A stretch of DNA of 64,000 bases from Euptelea pleiosperma (taxonomy: Eukaryota > Streptophyta > Magnoliopsida > Ranunculales > Eupteleaceae), in the NCBI GenBank assembly GCA_035048495.1, contig CM068552.1:21144154-21208153 (forward strand), read 5' to 3'. The position numbers and the translations under genes were made by a program. The notes below the pieces were generated by a model. That model was not told the origin of the DNA, made no database searches, and was given only the letters and a program-made list of their open reading frames with translations. Of this stretch, positions 33,410 through 46,395 are shown piece after piece. Each line of letters starts with the position of its first letter. The stretch's first letter is position 1.

Positions 33410-35408
33410 TGAAACTAGAGTTTTTCCGTGTCGTCGGATCGGAAACCCTAATTCCAACACAATTTTTATCTTTTTCGATTCAATTCTTGTAAAAATAAGT
33501 TGTACAGGGCTTCGTGTCGGATGTCAATCCACGCTCGGGATTAGTCGGATTAGCACACTAAAGACGGGGAAATTACAGAGAATGTAACACAATCATACTT
33601 AAATCATATTTATTTAATTGAACTTGTCTCTTATAGTGAAAATCAGATAAAAATAACTAAACTAGAAAGCATTAAGAGAGATTAGGGTAGAGAGAGAAGA
33701 TGGGAGGTAGAGAGAGAAAATGAACATTAGAGAGAGAAATAGAGTTTTAGAGAGAGAAAGTAAGAGAAAAGAATAACTAGAGAGAGAAAGAAATAGAAAA
33801 GAGTGAAGAACTAGAGAGAGAAAATAGGAAATAGAAAGAGAAAGTTCTAAATCCTAGAGAGAAAAAAGAGTGGTGGAGAGAAGAGAGGAAATTACCTCAA
33901 AAACCTACCTTGATTGGTCATGAAGTCAGAGAATGATGAAGAGGGAGTGCATGCAAGTTGAATCCAATGTGAAGTAGATGGTGACAGCGTTTTGTGGTGG
34001 TCGTTTGCTGGCCAGATTTCATGGTGACCGGAGTTTCAGACCTTATAACCGTAAGGAAGAAATCGTGGTGGTGTTTGCCGCCCAAAGAAGGGAGAACCAG
34101 TAGGTTCTGGTTCGGTGAGGCTTCAAGTTGGGAGCATCGGTGCTCACCGGAGTTGCAGCAATAGGTGGTGCAACCTTGCTGTTTAGGAGGAGCAGCAAGA
34201 GAGGAGAGGAAAGGAGAGGGTCCTCTAGAGTTTCAGGCGGTCTTGAAGATCGACAATAAGAGAAGGCTGGTTGTTGAACCAATTTCGGCCGGAGTTGCAG
34301 ACCTGCAACTCTGGCGGTGATTTAGAGAAGATGAAGGGTCGGTGTGTTGCCGATGTTGCTTACCAGAAGAAGAATAAGAAGAATAAGAAGAAGAGGAGGG
34401 TGCTCCACCAGCCCACCGGAGAAGAGGGATGAAGAAGGAGAAGAAAGAAGAAAAGGAAGAAGAGAAGGGGGAGGAAACCAAAGGGAAGGAACTTCTCAAA
34501 TAGATAAACCATGGGTTTCTCTTTTGGAAACTCACGGTTTCTAAATTTTTATTATTATTATTATTAATTATTTTTTTTTGCAAGGTCGTGACGCACAACC
34601 TTCAATAGACGCCCGTGGCACCTTTTTAGAGGCTGATCGTCTAGATGTTGGTCGGTCCCTAGGTAGGAAAAAAAGCTTGCGTAGTGATTTATGACCATTG
34701 GATCTTTGCGCCCAAATATTGCTCAATTTTCTACGGTTGAGATCAACCTAAAGAAATGCCTTAATTAATCCAACGCTCAGAAATCACTAATCAAATTTAT
34801 TCTGGTCTATAAGTCCACCTAGTGATTGACTAAACATTCTTTCGGTCAACATCTGCTAAGAACGCACTACGTGGCATGTAATGCGGGTTGTGCGCCGTAT
34901 TAGGGTTAGAGAGAGAAAATGTAAGAGTAAGGAGAGAGAGTTAGTTAGAGTTAGTAGAGAGAAAATTAGGATTTTAGAGAGAGAAGAGAATTAGGGGGAT
35001 GAGAGAGAAAATATCAGAAAATGGAGAGAAAGGCACTGGCTGAGGGGTCTGGAACCCTAGTCTTCACCGTGTCCCTCCTCATGCTTCACCAGTAGCCTGT
35101 GGGCTCTTTAAGCTTTAATAATGGGCTTTCATGATCGATGTGGGTCCGCAAGTCTCGAGAATCATCCAATCGGGGTTTCCTGCGACAGAAGAAGCACATA
35201 TTGAGACTTAATCAGAACGGCTTAATATCTAGACTTCTGAAAATATGTTTAATGCATGCAAATATACTATTTCGTCCAGAAAAATGTGTTCTACGCAAGA
35301 GAAGAAACTCTTACGTAAAAAAGTAGATAAATAGAGCAATTTTACGTAGGAGAATGTGATAACGCTTAGAGGATAATAGTGGAAAATACACACTTTAAGC
35401 GAATATCA
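33410..35408 (-). mobile_element. Solo LTR-1, minus strand, 2.0 kb, TSD ACATG
   Basis: The minus-strand 3' end TGAAACTAGAGTTTTTCC is at 33,410 and the 5' end (GCGAATATCA) at 35,408. ACATG flanks it at 33,405-33,409 and 35,409-35,413. It contains the GTGTCGGATGTCAATCC block (33,514), GA-rich sequence, an inverted donor (CCTACCTTGATTGG near 33,904), the CCGGAGTTGCAG/CTGCAACTCTGG hairpin (34,289-34,314) and box B (35,046-35,056, minus). It is shorter than siblings through loss in the middle. It lies in the LTR-2 solo LTR. ORFs inside it are by-products. Confidence 0.9.
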
Positions 35409-36675
35409 ACATGCTTTTGCAAATAAGCATTCAACTTCTTTAAAAAAAGATATGTAATTTTCAACTAGAAAGAAATGGAAGGCAAAGTTAAATATATTCA
35501 TAAGTTTATAAAAAAAAACATCCATGAAAGAATAGGGGGAGGAAATCCTACTTGATCAAACTTGAGTGGTAGTCTTCTTCTTCTTTCAAGCTCTCGAAGA
35601 GGTGCAAAGGATCCAATGAGTTGAGCGAAAGTGTTAGACGTTTTGGCCAAGTGATGAGCATTTTTAGAGGGCTTTGGACAACACTTTAGTGAGCCCAAAA
35701 GGGTGGAACGACTAAGGTGCAAGGTGTATGGTTATTAGAGCAAAGGGGAGCTTGGGGAGAATTTTGGAGAGGTTCTCCAAGGGTAGGAATAGTGTGGGAC
35801 GTCTAGCCTTATGGGTATGTATTTATAGATGTAAATTAGCTTCATGATAGCAAAGGGTGTAGGTTAAGGGTTTATGTTAGTAGAGGTCCTTCAATGGCAT
35901 ATAGGAAATGTTGCTAATTATGTATTTAATAAGTTTCTAATTAATGGAACTATCTAGAACACTTGCTAATTAATCAAATTCTCGTACCAAACTTTCTATT
36001 CTTGTTTCAATTAATAAGTTGCTTAATTTGAGCTAAAAATGGCCTTGCACGTTTTGGCAATATGGGAGGGAAAGAGATCTTTGAAAAGTCAACGATTTTC
36101 AAAAGTTACCAAAATGTGAGTTTCAAATTATGACTTTTGTTAATTAATTAATATAATTACCTATATGTCTTGCCAACTAGACATTTATATTAAATTATGT
36201 ATCTTCTCATTTCCATGTCACTAATTCCTAAAAGATTATGTGTAGTGTGTGTGTCATACATATTATCAAATTAAGTACATATTATGTATTTAAGTATACA
36301 CATTTCATAATACCCATTGATTTTAAATATTTTATATGATCTAACCATGATCTAATCAATTGGCCCATAAAATAAATTTTCACATTATATAGCACAATTA
36401 TAGATTTAAAGGTGAATCTAGAATAGTTGATCCCACTAAGTCTAGGTGGGTCCCACCCAAATTCCTCAAAACCCTAAAAAATTTTAATTTTTTTCCAAAG
36501 GGTCTTAAATGTCTCTAATCATTAGCTACTAGTCAGGAATAGTCAAGATTAATCAAAATTGCTCTCAGAAAGTCCTAATTACTCTAATTGATCCATGATA
36601 ATACTTTAAGTTATATATTGACTGGAATTCTCTTATTCAAAGTGCAGGGTATTACACTCTCAACCTGACGTAACC

Positions 36676-39466
36676 TGATATTCACTTAAAAATGCGTATT
36701 TTCTAATATTGTCCTCTGAGCATTATCACACTCTCCTACGTAAAACTGTCATAATTGTCCATTTTCTACATAAGAGTTTTCTTCATTACGTAGAACACAC
36801 TTTTCTGGACAAAACGGTATATTTGCATGACTTAAACATATTCTCAGAAGTCTAAATACTAAGCCATTTTGATTAAGACTCATTACGCGCTTTTTCTGTT
36901 TTAGGAACACCAATCGGATGAGTCTGATGAAAGGCAGGCCCACAATCGACCATAGAAACCGCTATCAAAGCTTAAAGAGCTAGCAACCTATGACAAGAAG
37001 ATATGGGTCAGTACGGGCCAGGCTAGAGGATAGCAAAGCTGGACAAAGAACCAATGAGCCAACTGATCCGTGAACCAAGATAAAGATGATCGTAGGAAGT
37101 CTCCATGCAAATAATCAAGTTGGTGTTGCACTTGAGTTCCAGGGATCCAATTAGAAAATTTCCCAAGATCTGGGAAGCATTGGTCGAGTCAGTGGACCAC
37201 AAGCCAAATGTTGACCAAGTCAACAATTAGCCAGAACATGAAGAATCAGACATGGTTGAGGCAAATATGATCAATATTGCTAAAAGGGCTCCACACTAAT
37301 TTCTACATGGCTGGGTGTTAATCCAAATGAGGAACACGGTGCTATCAAAGAGGTGGACCGATTGATCAAGAAATCAACGGTTTGATTACAAAGAATGATA
37401 TTTGATCTCGAGCTAACGAACTGATGTGATTTGCAAGGATGGACCACCAAAATATTTGACAAGATAGAGACGACAAAGAGTTACCAAACCAATGCTTGCC
37501 TATAGAGTGAAAATAGAGATTAGAAGGCCGATAAGCCTAAGAGTGAACCAATATAGTGAACCGAGACAGGGCCACGATAGAGGTGAGCCATGAAGACATG
37601 TGATCACGATGGTGGACCAGCATGCATGGTGGACAAAGATTATCAGTGATATTGGAAATGAAGACAGAAAATAGATTGCGGGATTAATTCAAACAACTAA
37701 GGAGCATGGGCTGTCATACATATGCAGAATCATTGAAAAAGATGCATGGATGAAGGTGGGGTCCACTAACTAATAGGGGAAAAGTTCACTCAAATGTGCT
37801 CATACCCATGTTTTCCCCCAAAACCCTAAAGGAACCCATATAAGAAGAAAAGAAGAAAGGAAAAAGAGGAAAGGCAAAATGGTCTCAAAATAGGAGAAGA
37901 GGGCAAGATAGGGACCAAACCCTAAGAGATGAAGATATAAAGAAAAGAAAGAGGGGGATTCCCTCTCTCTCTTCTTCTCCCCACGTCTCACCCCATCTCT
38001 CCATCTCATTCTCTCATCTCTCTCTCTCTCTCTCCAAAACAGCCAAGTCGTCCTCACCCTCACCATGTTTTTGGAGTTGCAGCCTGCAACTCCTTGGCAT
38101 TAACTTATCCTCATCTTCTCCGGGCTCCACTTCTCCAAAAAACCAGTCCGCTGCCTTGCTCATCCACCTCCCCCACAGTTGTTGCAGCCTACAACAAAGC
38201 CACACAGCCTCCGCTCAACCTTCATCATTGTCGGCGTGCAACCCAGCACCACCAAGGAACCAAGCGCCACTCCCTTGCTGGCTGTGTCCGTATCAAGCCG
38301 TTGGCCCACCGTCTCTACCACCACCATCTTCACCAGTAGCACGAATAGCTTGTTGATTCACGGTGTGTTCTCCAAGCTGTTGGAACGGCAACAACACTCC
38401 CTCGACCTGCAACAAATCGCACCACTTTCTCCTCCTAACAGCAGGTTCGTTACCAAGGGAAGCATCGTTCCCCTCCTCCGCCTCTCACCGGAGTTGCAGA
38501 CCTGCAACTCCGGTCGGGAGCCACCTCTTGCACCATCGTACAGGCCTGCTACTCCTCTTCACTGACTGCCTGCAACCCAGTAGGCTCGCCCACGCCTTGC
38601 TCAGCCAATCAGTGGAGAGCATAGGTTCTTCTTCAACCCACAGGCTTATCCTTGCTGCCATTACCGCCGGTTGCTCCCCTTGAGCAACCAGACTGAAGAC
38701 CTTCCATGTGCTGGTCTGAATCACTTCAAGCCTTGGACGTGCACCAGCCAGCAACCTACTTGCTGGCCGTTCATCTCTACTACCACCTTCAGCCCCCTTC
38801 TCATCTCAAGTGCGCTCCCTTCACGCACCACCATTGGCGATTTCTATTAAGGATCACACGCATGTCGCCCATGCCCCATCCTATCGTATCGGCCTCTTCA
38901 TATGGCCAACTCCATGGCCTAATACTTCACAGCCAAATAAATCTCCACATGGCCTCACACTCCAAGGTAAGAGAATGGTGAGATCTCTCTCTCTCCCTTA
39001 GTTTCTCTCTCTAGGGTAGGTTTCTCTCTCCTCTTTAGACTCTCTAGGTTGTCTCTCTCTATCTCTTCTTTCTCTCTCTACATTTATTGCTTTCTAGTTC
39101 TCTTATTGTTTAAATATAGTTTGATTATTGTAAATAAACTTTGATCATTAATAAGATTGTTATCTTGCAGTTTTTAGTTTATTGTTGCTTTACGTGCTTA
39201 TTGTGCGTGGCAAATTTTCTCTCTCTAGAATCACCCAAATATGTTTTTAATCACCCCACCATTCTCACCCTCTGTTATTTCTGACTAATTTTTATTATTT
39301 TATGTTCTCTTTTGCACTAACCCGACTAATCCCAAGTGCGGATCGACATCCGACACGAATCCCTATATGAATCTCTACATTTTATAGGATAAAGGTCTCG
39401 GATTAACTACAAATATTATTGAGATTAGGGTTTCCGATCCAATGACATGGAAAAACCCTAGTTTCA
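36676..39466 (+). mobile_element. Solo LTR-1, plus strand, 2.8 kb, TSD TAACC
   Basis: It starts TGATATTCAC at 36,676 and ends CCTAGTTTCA at 39,466, with TAACC at 36,671-36,675 and 39,467-39,471. The acceptor-like TTTTTCTGTTTTAG ends at 36,904. Two hairpins are present, at 38,073-38,093 and 38,487-38,514. The donor CCAAGGTAAG has its GT at 38,967, an acceptor-like CATTTTATAG ends at 39,387, and GTGCGGATCGACATCCG begins at 39,336. The box-B module is not recognisable in this copy: 36.9-37.8 kb is more diverged from siblings. Several overlapping ORFs in 38.0-39.0 kb are Ser/Pro/His-rich and not conserved between copies. Confidence 0.9.
38487..38514. repeat. 28-bp near-perfect hairpin of LTR-1
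   Basis: Arms ACCGGAGTTGCAG and CTGCAACTCCGGT (13 bp, perfect) are separated by AC. An identical 28-mer occurs at 45,715-45,742 in another LTR-1 copy, and variants occur at 34,289, 38,073, 45,159 and 59,491. Confidence 0.9.
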
Positions 39467-39551
39467 TAACCCTTTTCCTTTCTCTCAACTTGGAACTGAC
39501 AATGGAGTATATATAAAAAATATTACACACAGGCGAAGTTTAAAGTATTAA

Positions 39552-39753
39552 TGATATTCGCTCAAAAGTGCTTATTTTAAGCAATTAACCTTTTAGCATT
39601 ATCGCACTCTCTTACGTAAAACTGTCATTTTTATCAAATTTTCTACATAAAAGTTTCATCTGTTAGGTAGAACACACTTTTCTGGACAAAATGGTATATT
39701 TGCATAAATTAAACACATTTTTGGAAGTCGAGATATAAAGTCATTCTGATTAA
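39552..39753 (+). mobile_element. 5' LTR of the Athila-type element, first 200 bp
   Basis: It holds the LTR-1 start, the GCTTATTTTAAGC hairpin, CTTACGTAAAAC and the TAGAACACACTTTTCTGG block. It stops at the TAA target duplicated by the Harbinger insertion. Joined across the insertion, the sequence reads as continuous LTR-1 (CATTCTGATTAA then GTCTCATCACG). Confidence 0.85.
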
Positions 39754-40170
39754 GGAGTTGTTTGTTAAACAAAAAATTAAGCACTTAAGTCTGAATTTCA
39801 GATTTTTCAAACATTTTCACAATTCAGACGTGTTTGTTAAAAAACAAATTAAGTGTTGAATAGTATAAATCGCTGAATTTTTGGTGTTTTATTTTTCAGT
39901 CTCCCGAACTGGCTTATCACTTATTCAGTGATAAATCACTGAATGCAGTAAGTGATTTTCTCTTATAAAACTTTTTATTTCCACCGAAAATGTCCCCCCA
40001 AGATTTTTGAAATGTCTAAACTACCCTTCAAGAATGAAGACTTCTTTTGTAAACTAAAAACCTTTTCACCTCCTCCAATCCGAAACCTTCTCCACATTCT
40101 CCTCCTCTTCTTCCTCATCTTAACAGAATATAGAGCGATCTCCCCCCCCCCCCCCCGCCCTCTCTCGTGA

Positions 40171-41662
40171 GATTTACGATCACGAATGCAGATTTTTGAA
40201 TACCTAATCTCAGGTATTTTATTTGCTTCTTCTTTTCATTTCTTGTTGAGATTTGGGGAAGAAATCCCCCTATTTTCATATTTTTTTCTTAGATTTGTGC
40301 ATGAATGGTCAGGGTTATGGATACTTTAGTTTCTCCGTAGCAATTTGGTTTTAATTTTAGAGTTTTTCACTCTGTTTTGCATGCTTACTTGATCTTTTTC
40401 TTTAGATTGATCCAGTACCAGACAATGCCTTCTTTTTGCTGAACCTATATAGTTTGTTGTAAGAGAAAATTATAAAAATTGTCATGATCCAATGTGAATT
40501 ATCCACAATAAATATGTGCAACAGGTACAGAGAGCTCAGTTGAGATTTTTTTGTTTATTTTAATATGCAAACTACGTGATTCACTTACTTAACAGATTAA
40601 ATTGCAAAACTTATGATACAATTGCTGAAAGATATAGATACCCACCAAAAAAAAGTTTCAAAGGACAGTGATGAGGTTTAATCAGGAGTAAATTCTTTGG
40701 TTCTCAAACTTTATTCTTCTGTTATGTTCATAGCATGAAACCTTTCTTAGTTGTAACTACTTTTAGTTGGAGTTTAGGAAATGATAGTTTTAGAGTGAAT
40801 AGGATTAAGGAAGATATTTGATTGGGATTGAAACTTTGAGAATTACCTTATTGAGTTTGTAGGTTACTGAGGGATGGTGAGAAGAGTTACAAAGTGATTT
40901 GAGGAAAAAGTTGTCCTGAAGTTAAGCTTGGAAGGATTCAAGGAAAGGAGGAAATTGACTAGTTAACAGAGCTGTTGGTTGGCAATTGATAAAAGAATAT
41001 GGACAACATGGGTATTTTCTTAATCCTCATTTGAGGGTTGACCAAGAAAGATGGTTCTCCTCAATCTAGATGGGGAGCCTCTCCATTCTCTAGGGTGGAT
41101 TTTTTTATCGCCAATGACAGCAAACAAGATCTTAACCTGAGACCATCTTCAATATAGTAATTCATAGTCCTCAATATTTCATCATATGTAGCCATTGAGG
41201 CAATCTTGTGTCATTTACATATTCATTTTAAAGTTTTAGAATCATTTCAAATATATTTTTTGGCATTTTTTTTAACTCTCATATTTTCATATGATTAGTA
41301 CCTGAAAATTATCTACCTTGTCTTGTAGCTTATTGTTATACGGTTTCCATTTACCGCATTTTGTAGCTATTGAAGAGGACTTCCGCTCATCAAATAGCAA
41401 AAACCACATCCATTGTTGAGCATCTTCGTCAAGCATTACAACAGGTTAGTCTTTACTTCTGAGACTAGAATGTTTTGAAAAAATGGCTTGTTGGAATGTT
41501 TTTAAGAAAGATTCATGATTGACAGAAATACATGCTTTTGGATTGGGTTGGGAGGCAACTTTCTGGAAGGTTTAATTGAAATACATGATTGACATTAATC
41601 TAGAGTTTTTTTTTTTGTTTTTTGCTTTAAATGAAGCTTTAATTTCTTCCTTTTGATGTTTC
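40171..41662 (+). other. Non-coding left half of the Harbinger element, possible exon fragment
   Basis: Mostly AT-rich, with a C run at 40,142-40,155 just before it. A segment near 41,374-41,443 reads without stops (RTSAHQIAKTTSIVEHLRQALQQ) and is followed by a donor-like CAG/GTTAGT. It could be a leader exon of the transposon or a captured host exon. I recognise no family. Confidence 0.25.
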
Positions 41663-42042
41663 AACCAAGGTTTAAAAGAGGTTGTTTAACGGTATAACAG
41701 ACTAGGGGCATTACTGTTAAAACGGTTGTTAAACGAATTATAATGGACATGGGCAAAAATGGATGGAATTTAATGGAAAAAATGGTGCTGAAATTCAAAT
41801 TTGAATTTGAAATTTTCAAAAAGAAAAAAAAAAGAAGGGAAAAAAATGGAATTTAACAGAAATGAACTAAAATAACGACATTTTTTCCACAATTTTTTTC
41901 ATAAAATAACAACCATTAAAATGGAAAAAAGGTTGTTATTTTCTAAGCGTTAAAATGGTTCTTAACTTAACGGGCTTGGGGGGGGTGTTACCATTTTAAC
42001 TCCGTTAAAACCGTTCAAAAGGCCTTATTTTAAACCATGGTT
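41663..42042. mobile_element. MITE-like inverted repeat inside the Harbinger element
   Basis: Ends AACCAAGGTTTAAAA and TTTTAAACCATGGTT are inverted with one mismatch over 15 bp. Further inverted words lie inside (GTTGTTTAACGGTATAAC/GTTACCATTTTAACTCCG and TTAAAACGG/CCGTTAAAA). About 380 bp, non-coding, TSD not resolved. Confidence 0.5.
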
Positions 42043-43553
<1,511 letters not shown>

Positions 43554-43745
43554 TTAGATTGAAAAAAAAATTCGTTCAGGTATCTTGTTTTTCTGTGGTA
43601 ATCCACAAATGAGTCAGGATTAGATTGAAAAAAAAAGTGTTCGTGTATCTTGTTTATTTGTGCTAATCCACGAACGAGACATGATTAGAATGAAAAAAAG
43701 CGTTCAGGTATCTTGTTTATCAATGCTAATCCATGGATGAGACCA
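43554..43745 (+). repeat. Three tandem units of about 64 bp
   Basis: Each unit contains TTAGA(T)TGAAAAAA, then TTCAGGTATCTTGTTT or a close variant, then GTAATCCACAAATGAG or GCTAATCCACGAACGAG. Units begin near 43,555, 43,620 and 43,684. It lies just left of the nested solo LTR-1. Confidence 0.7.
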
Positions 43746-44438
43746 GGCTTGTCTCTTGACATAATTACTATAGTGTATGATATTCGCTCAAAAGTGCTTA
43801 TTTTAAGCAATTATCCTTTTAGCGTTATTGCATTCTCCTACGTAAAATGCTCTATTTATCTACTTTTCTACGTAATAGTCTCTTCTATTGCGTAGAACAC
43901 ACTTTTCTGGACGAAATGGTATATTTGCATGCATCAAACACATTTTCGGAAGTCTAAATATTAAGCCGTTCTGATAAAGTCTCATTACGCGCTTCTTCTG
44001 TCGTAGGAAACCCCGATGGGACGATTCTCGAGACTTGTGGGCCCAAATCGATCATGAAAGCCCATTATCAAAGCTTAAAGAGCCCACATGCTATGACTAG
44101 AAGATATGGGCCAAATATGGGCTGAACAAGATGACCAAAAAGGCCGGCCCAAAGAACGAAGAGAGTAGGAGAGCCAATGACCAAAAGATGGACCAAAGCG
44201 TTTAAAGCCACATGAGTCAGCAAGGAATGATAGTCGACTCTACTGGAGAAGCGTGAGGATGGTCACAGTGAAGACCAGGGTTCCAGACCCTCCGCCAGTG
44301 CTTTTCTCTCTATTTTCTGATACTTTCTCTCTCATCTCTCCTTATTCTCTCTCTCTCTTCATCTCTCGGTCCTCGAATCTACTGACCTAACCCCAGAACT
44401 CCTGCCCATCGGCTCTATCTCATCTCCCTTAGCTTTCT

Positions 44439-44490
44439 GACCGTTGGATCTTCCATCGAACCGTTGGATCCTCAATCGGACCGTTGGATC
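44439..44490 (+). repeat. Three short direct repeats of (GA)ACCGTTGGATC
   Basis: GACCGTTGGATC, AACCGTTGGATC and GACCGTTGGATC occur within 52 bp, each followed by a short AT-rich or CT-rich piece. They are specific to this LTR-1 copy among those inspected. Confidence 0.7.
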
Positions 44491-45158
44491 TCTCTAGATC
44501 CGTCGATCTACCAATCTGAGTCCCAATCAAGTCACCATCCATCCGATCGCCATCAGACTGTCTGTCACATCATCTTGTGAGACAATGGACATCATCAATC
44601 CATGTGGGCCAGTAGCCGGGCCCATCATCATCGACCCGCTGTCCGACCAGTTAGTGGACCCCGTGAATTTCCAAAGAATTTGAATTAAATTTTAAAAAAA
44701 TGGGGGGTCCACTAAATGGGGACATTCCCCAAGGAAAAGTAGACTTTTACTTAAAAAAAAAAAAAAAATTTTATTTTTTTATTTCAAAAATACCCTATTT
44801 CCATTAAAGGAAATAGGGAGCTTTATAAGAGGAGGGAGAAGGGTTCGTTCGAACCCTAATCCCTCTCCCCTCTCATCCTCTCTTCCCCCCTATCAATCCC
44901 CACCACGTTCTCCCTCCACCGGCTGGCCGTTTCTTCTTCTTTTTCTTCTTCTTCTTCTTCTTCTTCTTCTTCTTCTTCTTCTTCTCCATTGATTCCGGCG
45001 AGAAGCTCGCCGGATCTGTCCTCTTACTTGTCTTCTTCTTCATTCACCTGCTCGTGCTCCACCTGTGCGTAGCACCGCCTGCTGCCGCGGGCAGCAACCT
45101 CTCTTCCTTGCTGCTGCTGCCCATTCACCTGCACATCCTCTACCGCCTCCTCCATCAG

Positions 45159-45184
45159 CCGGAGTTGCAGGTTTGCAACTCCGG
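45159..45184. repeat. 26-bp hairpin of LTR-1
   Basis: CCGGAGTTGCA and TGCAACTCCGG flank a 4-base centre. It is the first of two such hairpins in this LTR. Confidence 0.85.
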
Positions 45185-45714
45185 TTCTCTCCACAGCAAA
45201 CAAAAAAAAAAAAAGAAGAGAGAAGAGGAGAGAAAAGAAAGAGCACTGCTCTCCACCTTGCTAGCCATCACGGCCTGCTCCTCTAGCAGATCCGCCTCCT
45301 CCTTTCTACCCTTCAGCCTCTCTCCACGCCGGTGTCTTCCCCCACACCATCTCTCCACCGTTGCAGATCACCACCGTCTGTCTCCATTAGAGCACAAGCT
45401 TACCGCCATCTTGCTACCCCTTCTCTTACCGTTTTCTCTCCCCAGCGTCCTCTCTTTCCTTCTCCCTCAACTCTCTTCTCCACATGCAACTCCACAAGCC
45501 GTGACCCCTTAAAAAAACCCTTCACACCGTTCTCAAAAACCGTCTCCTTCACCTTCTCACGTTGCTGGCCTGCAACACTCTTGCCGTCATCTTCACCTCC
45601 ATCTTGCTGTTCAACAACTTGCAACCTGCAAGACCCCCACGCTCCTCACCGCGGATCCACGGAAAGGAGAAGACGTCCCACTGCAACACACCACCGTCGA
45701 ACCACTACAACGCT

Positions 45715-45742
45715 ACCGGAGTTGCAGACCTGCAACTCCGGT
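45715..45742. repeat. 28-bp hairpin of LTR-1
   Basis: Identical to the 28-mer at 38,487-38,514, with 13-bp perfect arms and a 2-base centre. Confidence 0.9.
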
Positions 45743-46395
45743 CAGCCATCCTCTTAAAACCAGCGGCTCCAAGCTCGTGCAGAACCTGCACCATGATCTC
45801 CTAACCTACTACATGCTCCCCATATCCACCACAGATCACGCCGGTAGTTCATCCCCCGGGAAACTCAACCTGCAACTTTTAGTTGCTGGACCGTTCTCTC
45901 CTCCCTGTTGCACTCTTCTCCGGGCTACAAGTGCTCCATCAACGGCACACCCTCTCCACTTCGGTGTTGTATGCACTAGCAGCGAGAACATTTGCAGGTT
46001 CGGGGCCCTCCTCTTGGTGCTCCTCGCCTTCAAGACCTGCTGGTGTGCTTTAACTAAAAGCGCCTCCCCTTCTCCATTGTTGCACTGCAACTTCGCCCCT
46101 CCATGAATCAGAAAGTTCAACGGCCAATGAGTGCACCTGAAACCTCCATCAACCTCCTTTGCTGCCACCTAGTGGCTTCTCCTCCAACACCTTCGTGAAA
46201 GCAAGGAAGGAAGTGCGCCTTACCCTCCATTGCATCACCACATGTGCACCGCGAACAAGTCACCACGGGCAGCCACCATTTTAAGCATGGGATTCATCTT
46301 CCCCAAAGCCGTGTTCACTTGCTTTCTTCCCGTACTCATTCGCGGCTAAGTCGGGAAAACCATCACAATCCACATCCCATGCATCTTCCACCATG

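Larger units (their letters stand above)
22495..36656 (+). mobile_element. Solo LTR-2 (Del/Tekay-like ends), split by two LTR-1 insertions
   Basis: The left end is TGTCACGCCCCGATCC at 22,495 and the right end is GCAGGGTATTACA at 36,656. The 5-bp duplication CTCTC is present at 22,490-22,494 and 36,657-36,661. Own sequence is 22,495-22,610, 31,635-33,409 and 35,409-36,656, about 3.1 kb in all. It is interrupted by minus-strand LTR-1 copies with TSDs GAGTG and ACATG. Start and end words match the second LTR-2 copy at 60.1 kb. TGTCACGCCCC starts are common in Del/Tekay chromovirus LTRs, so I suggest that lineage without coding evidence. Intact TSD without internal region means LTR-LTR recombination. 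ORFs inside it (31,719-32,051; 33,099-33,335) are not recognised. Confidence 0.85.

Noticed and set aside
37800..38066. Minus-strand ORF of 88 codons with a hydrophobic C terminus
   Set aside because: It is the reverse reading of CT-rich LTR-1 body; the Arg/Glu repeats come from (CTCTCT)n.
44748..44780. A/T runs and other homopolymers (12,420; 13,241; 40,142; 44,754; 57,524) as functional signals
   Set aside because: Simple homopolymers typical of plant intergenic DNA; no positional association beyond LTR or MITE bodies.
45054..46106. Overlapping long ORFs (152, 141, 109 codons) in the solo LTR-1, and similar ones at 38.0-39.0, 57.5-57.95 and 59.1-59.8 kb
   Set aside because: They are Ser/Pro/His-rich translations of pyrimidine-rich LTR sequence in several frames at once, broken differently in each copy, with no domain.
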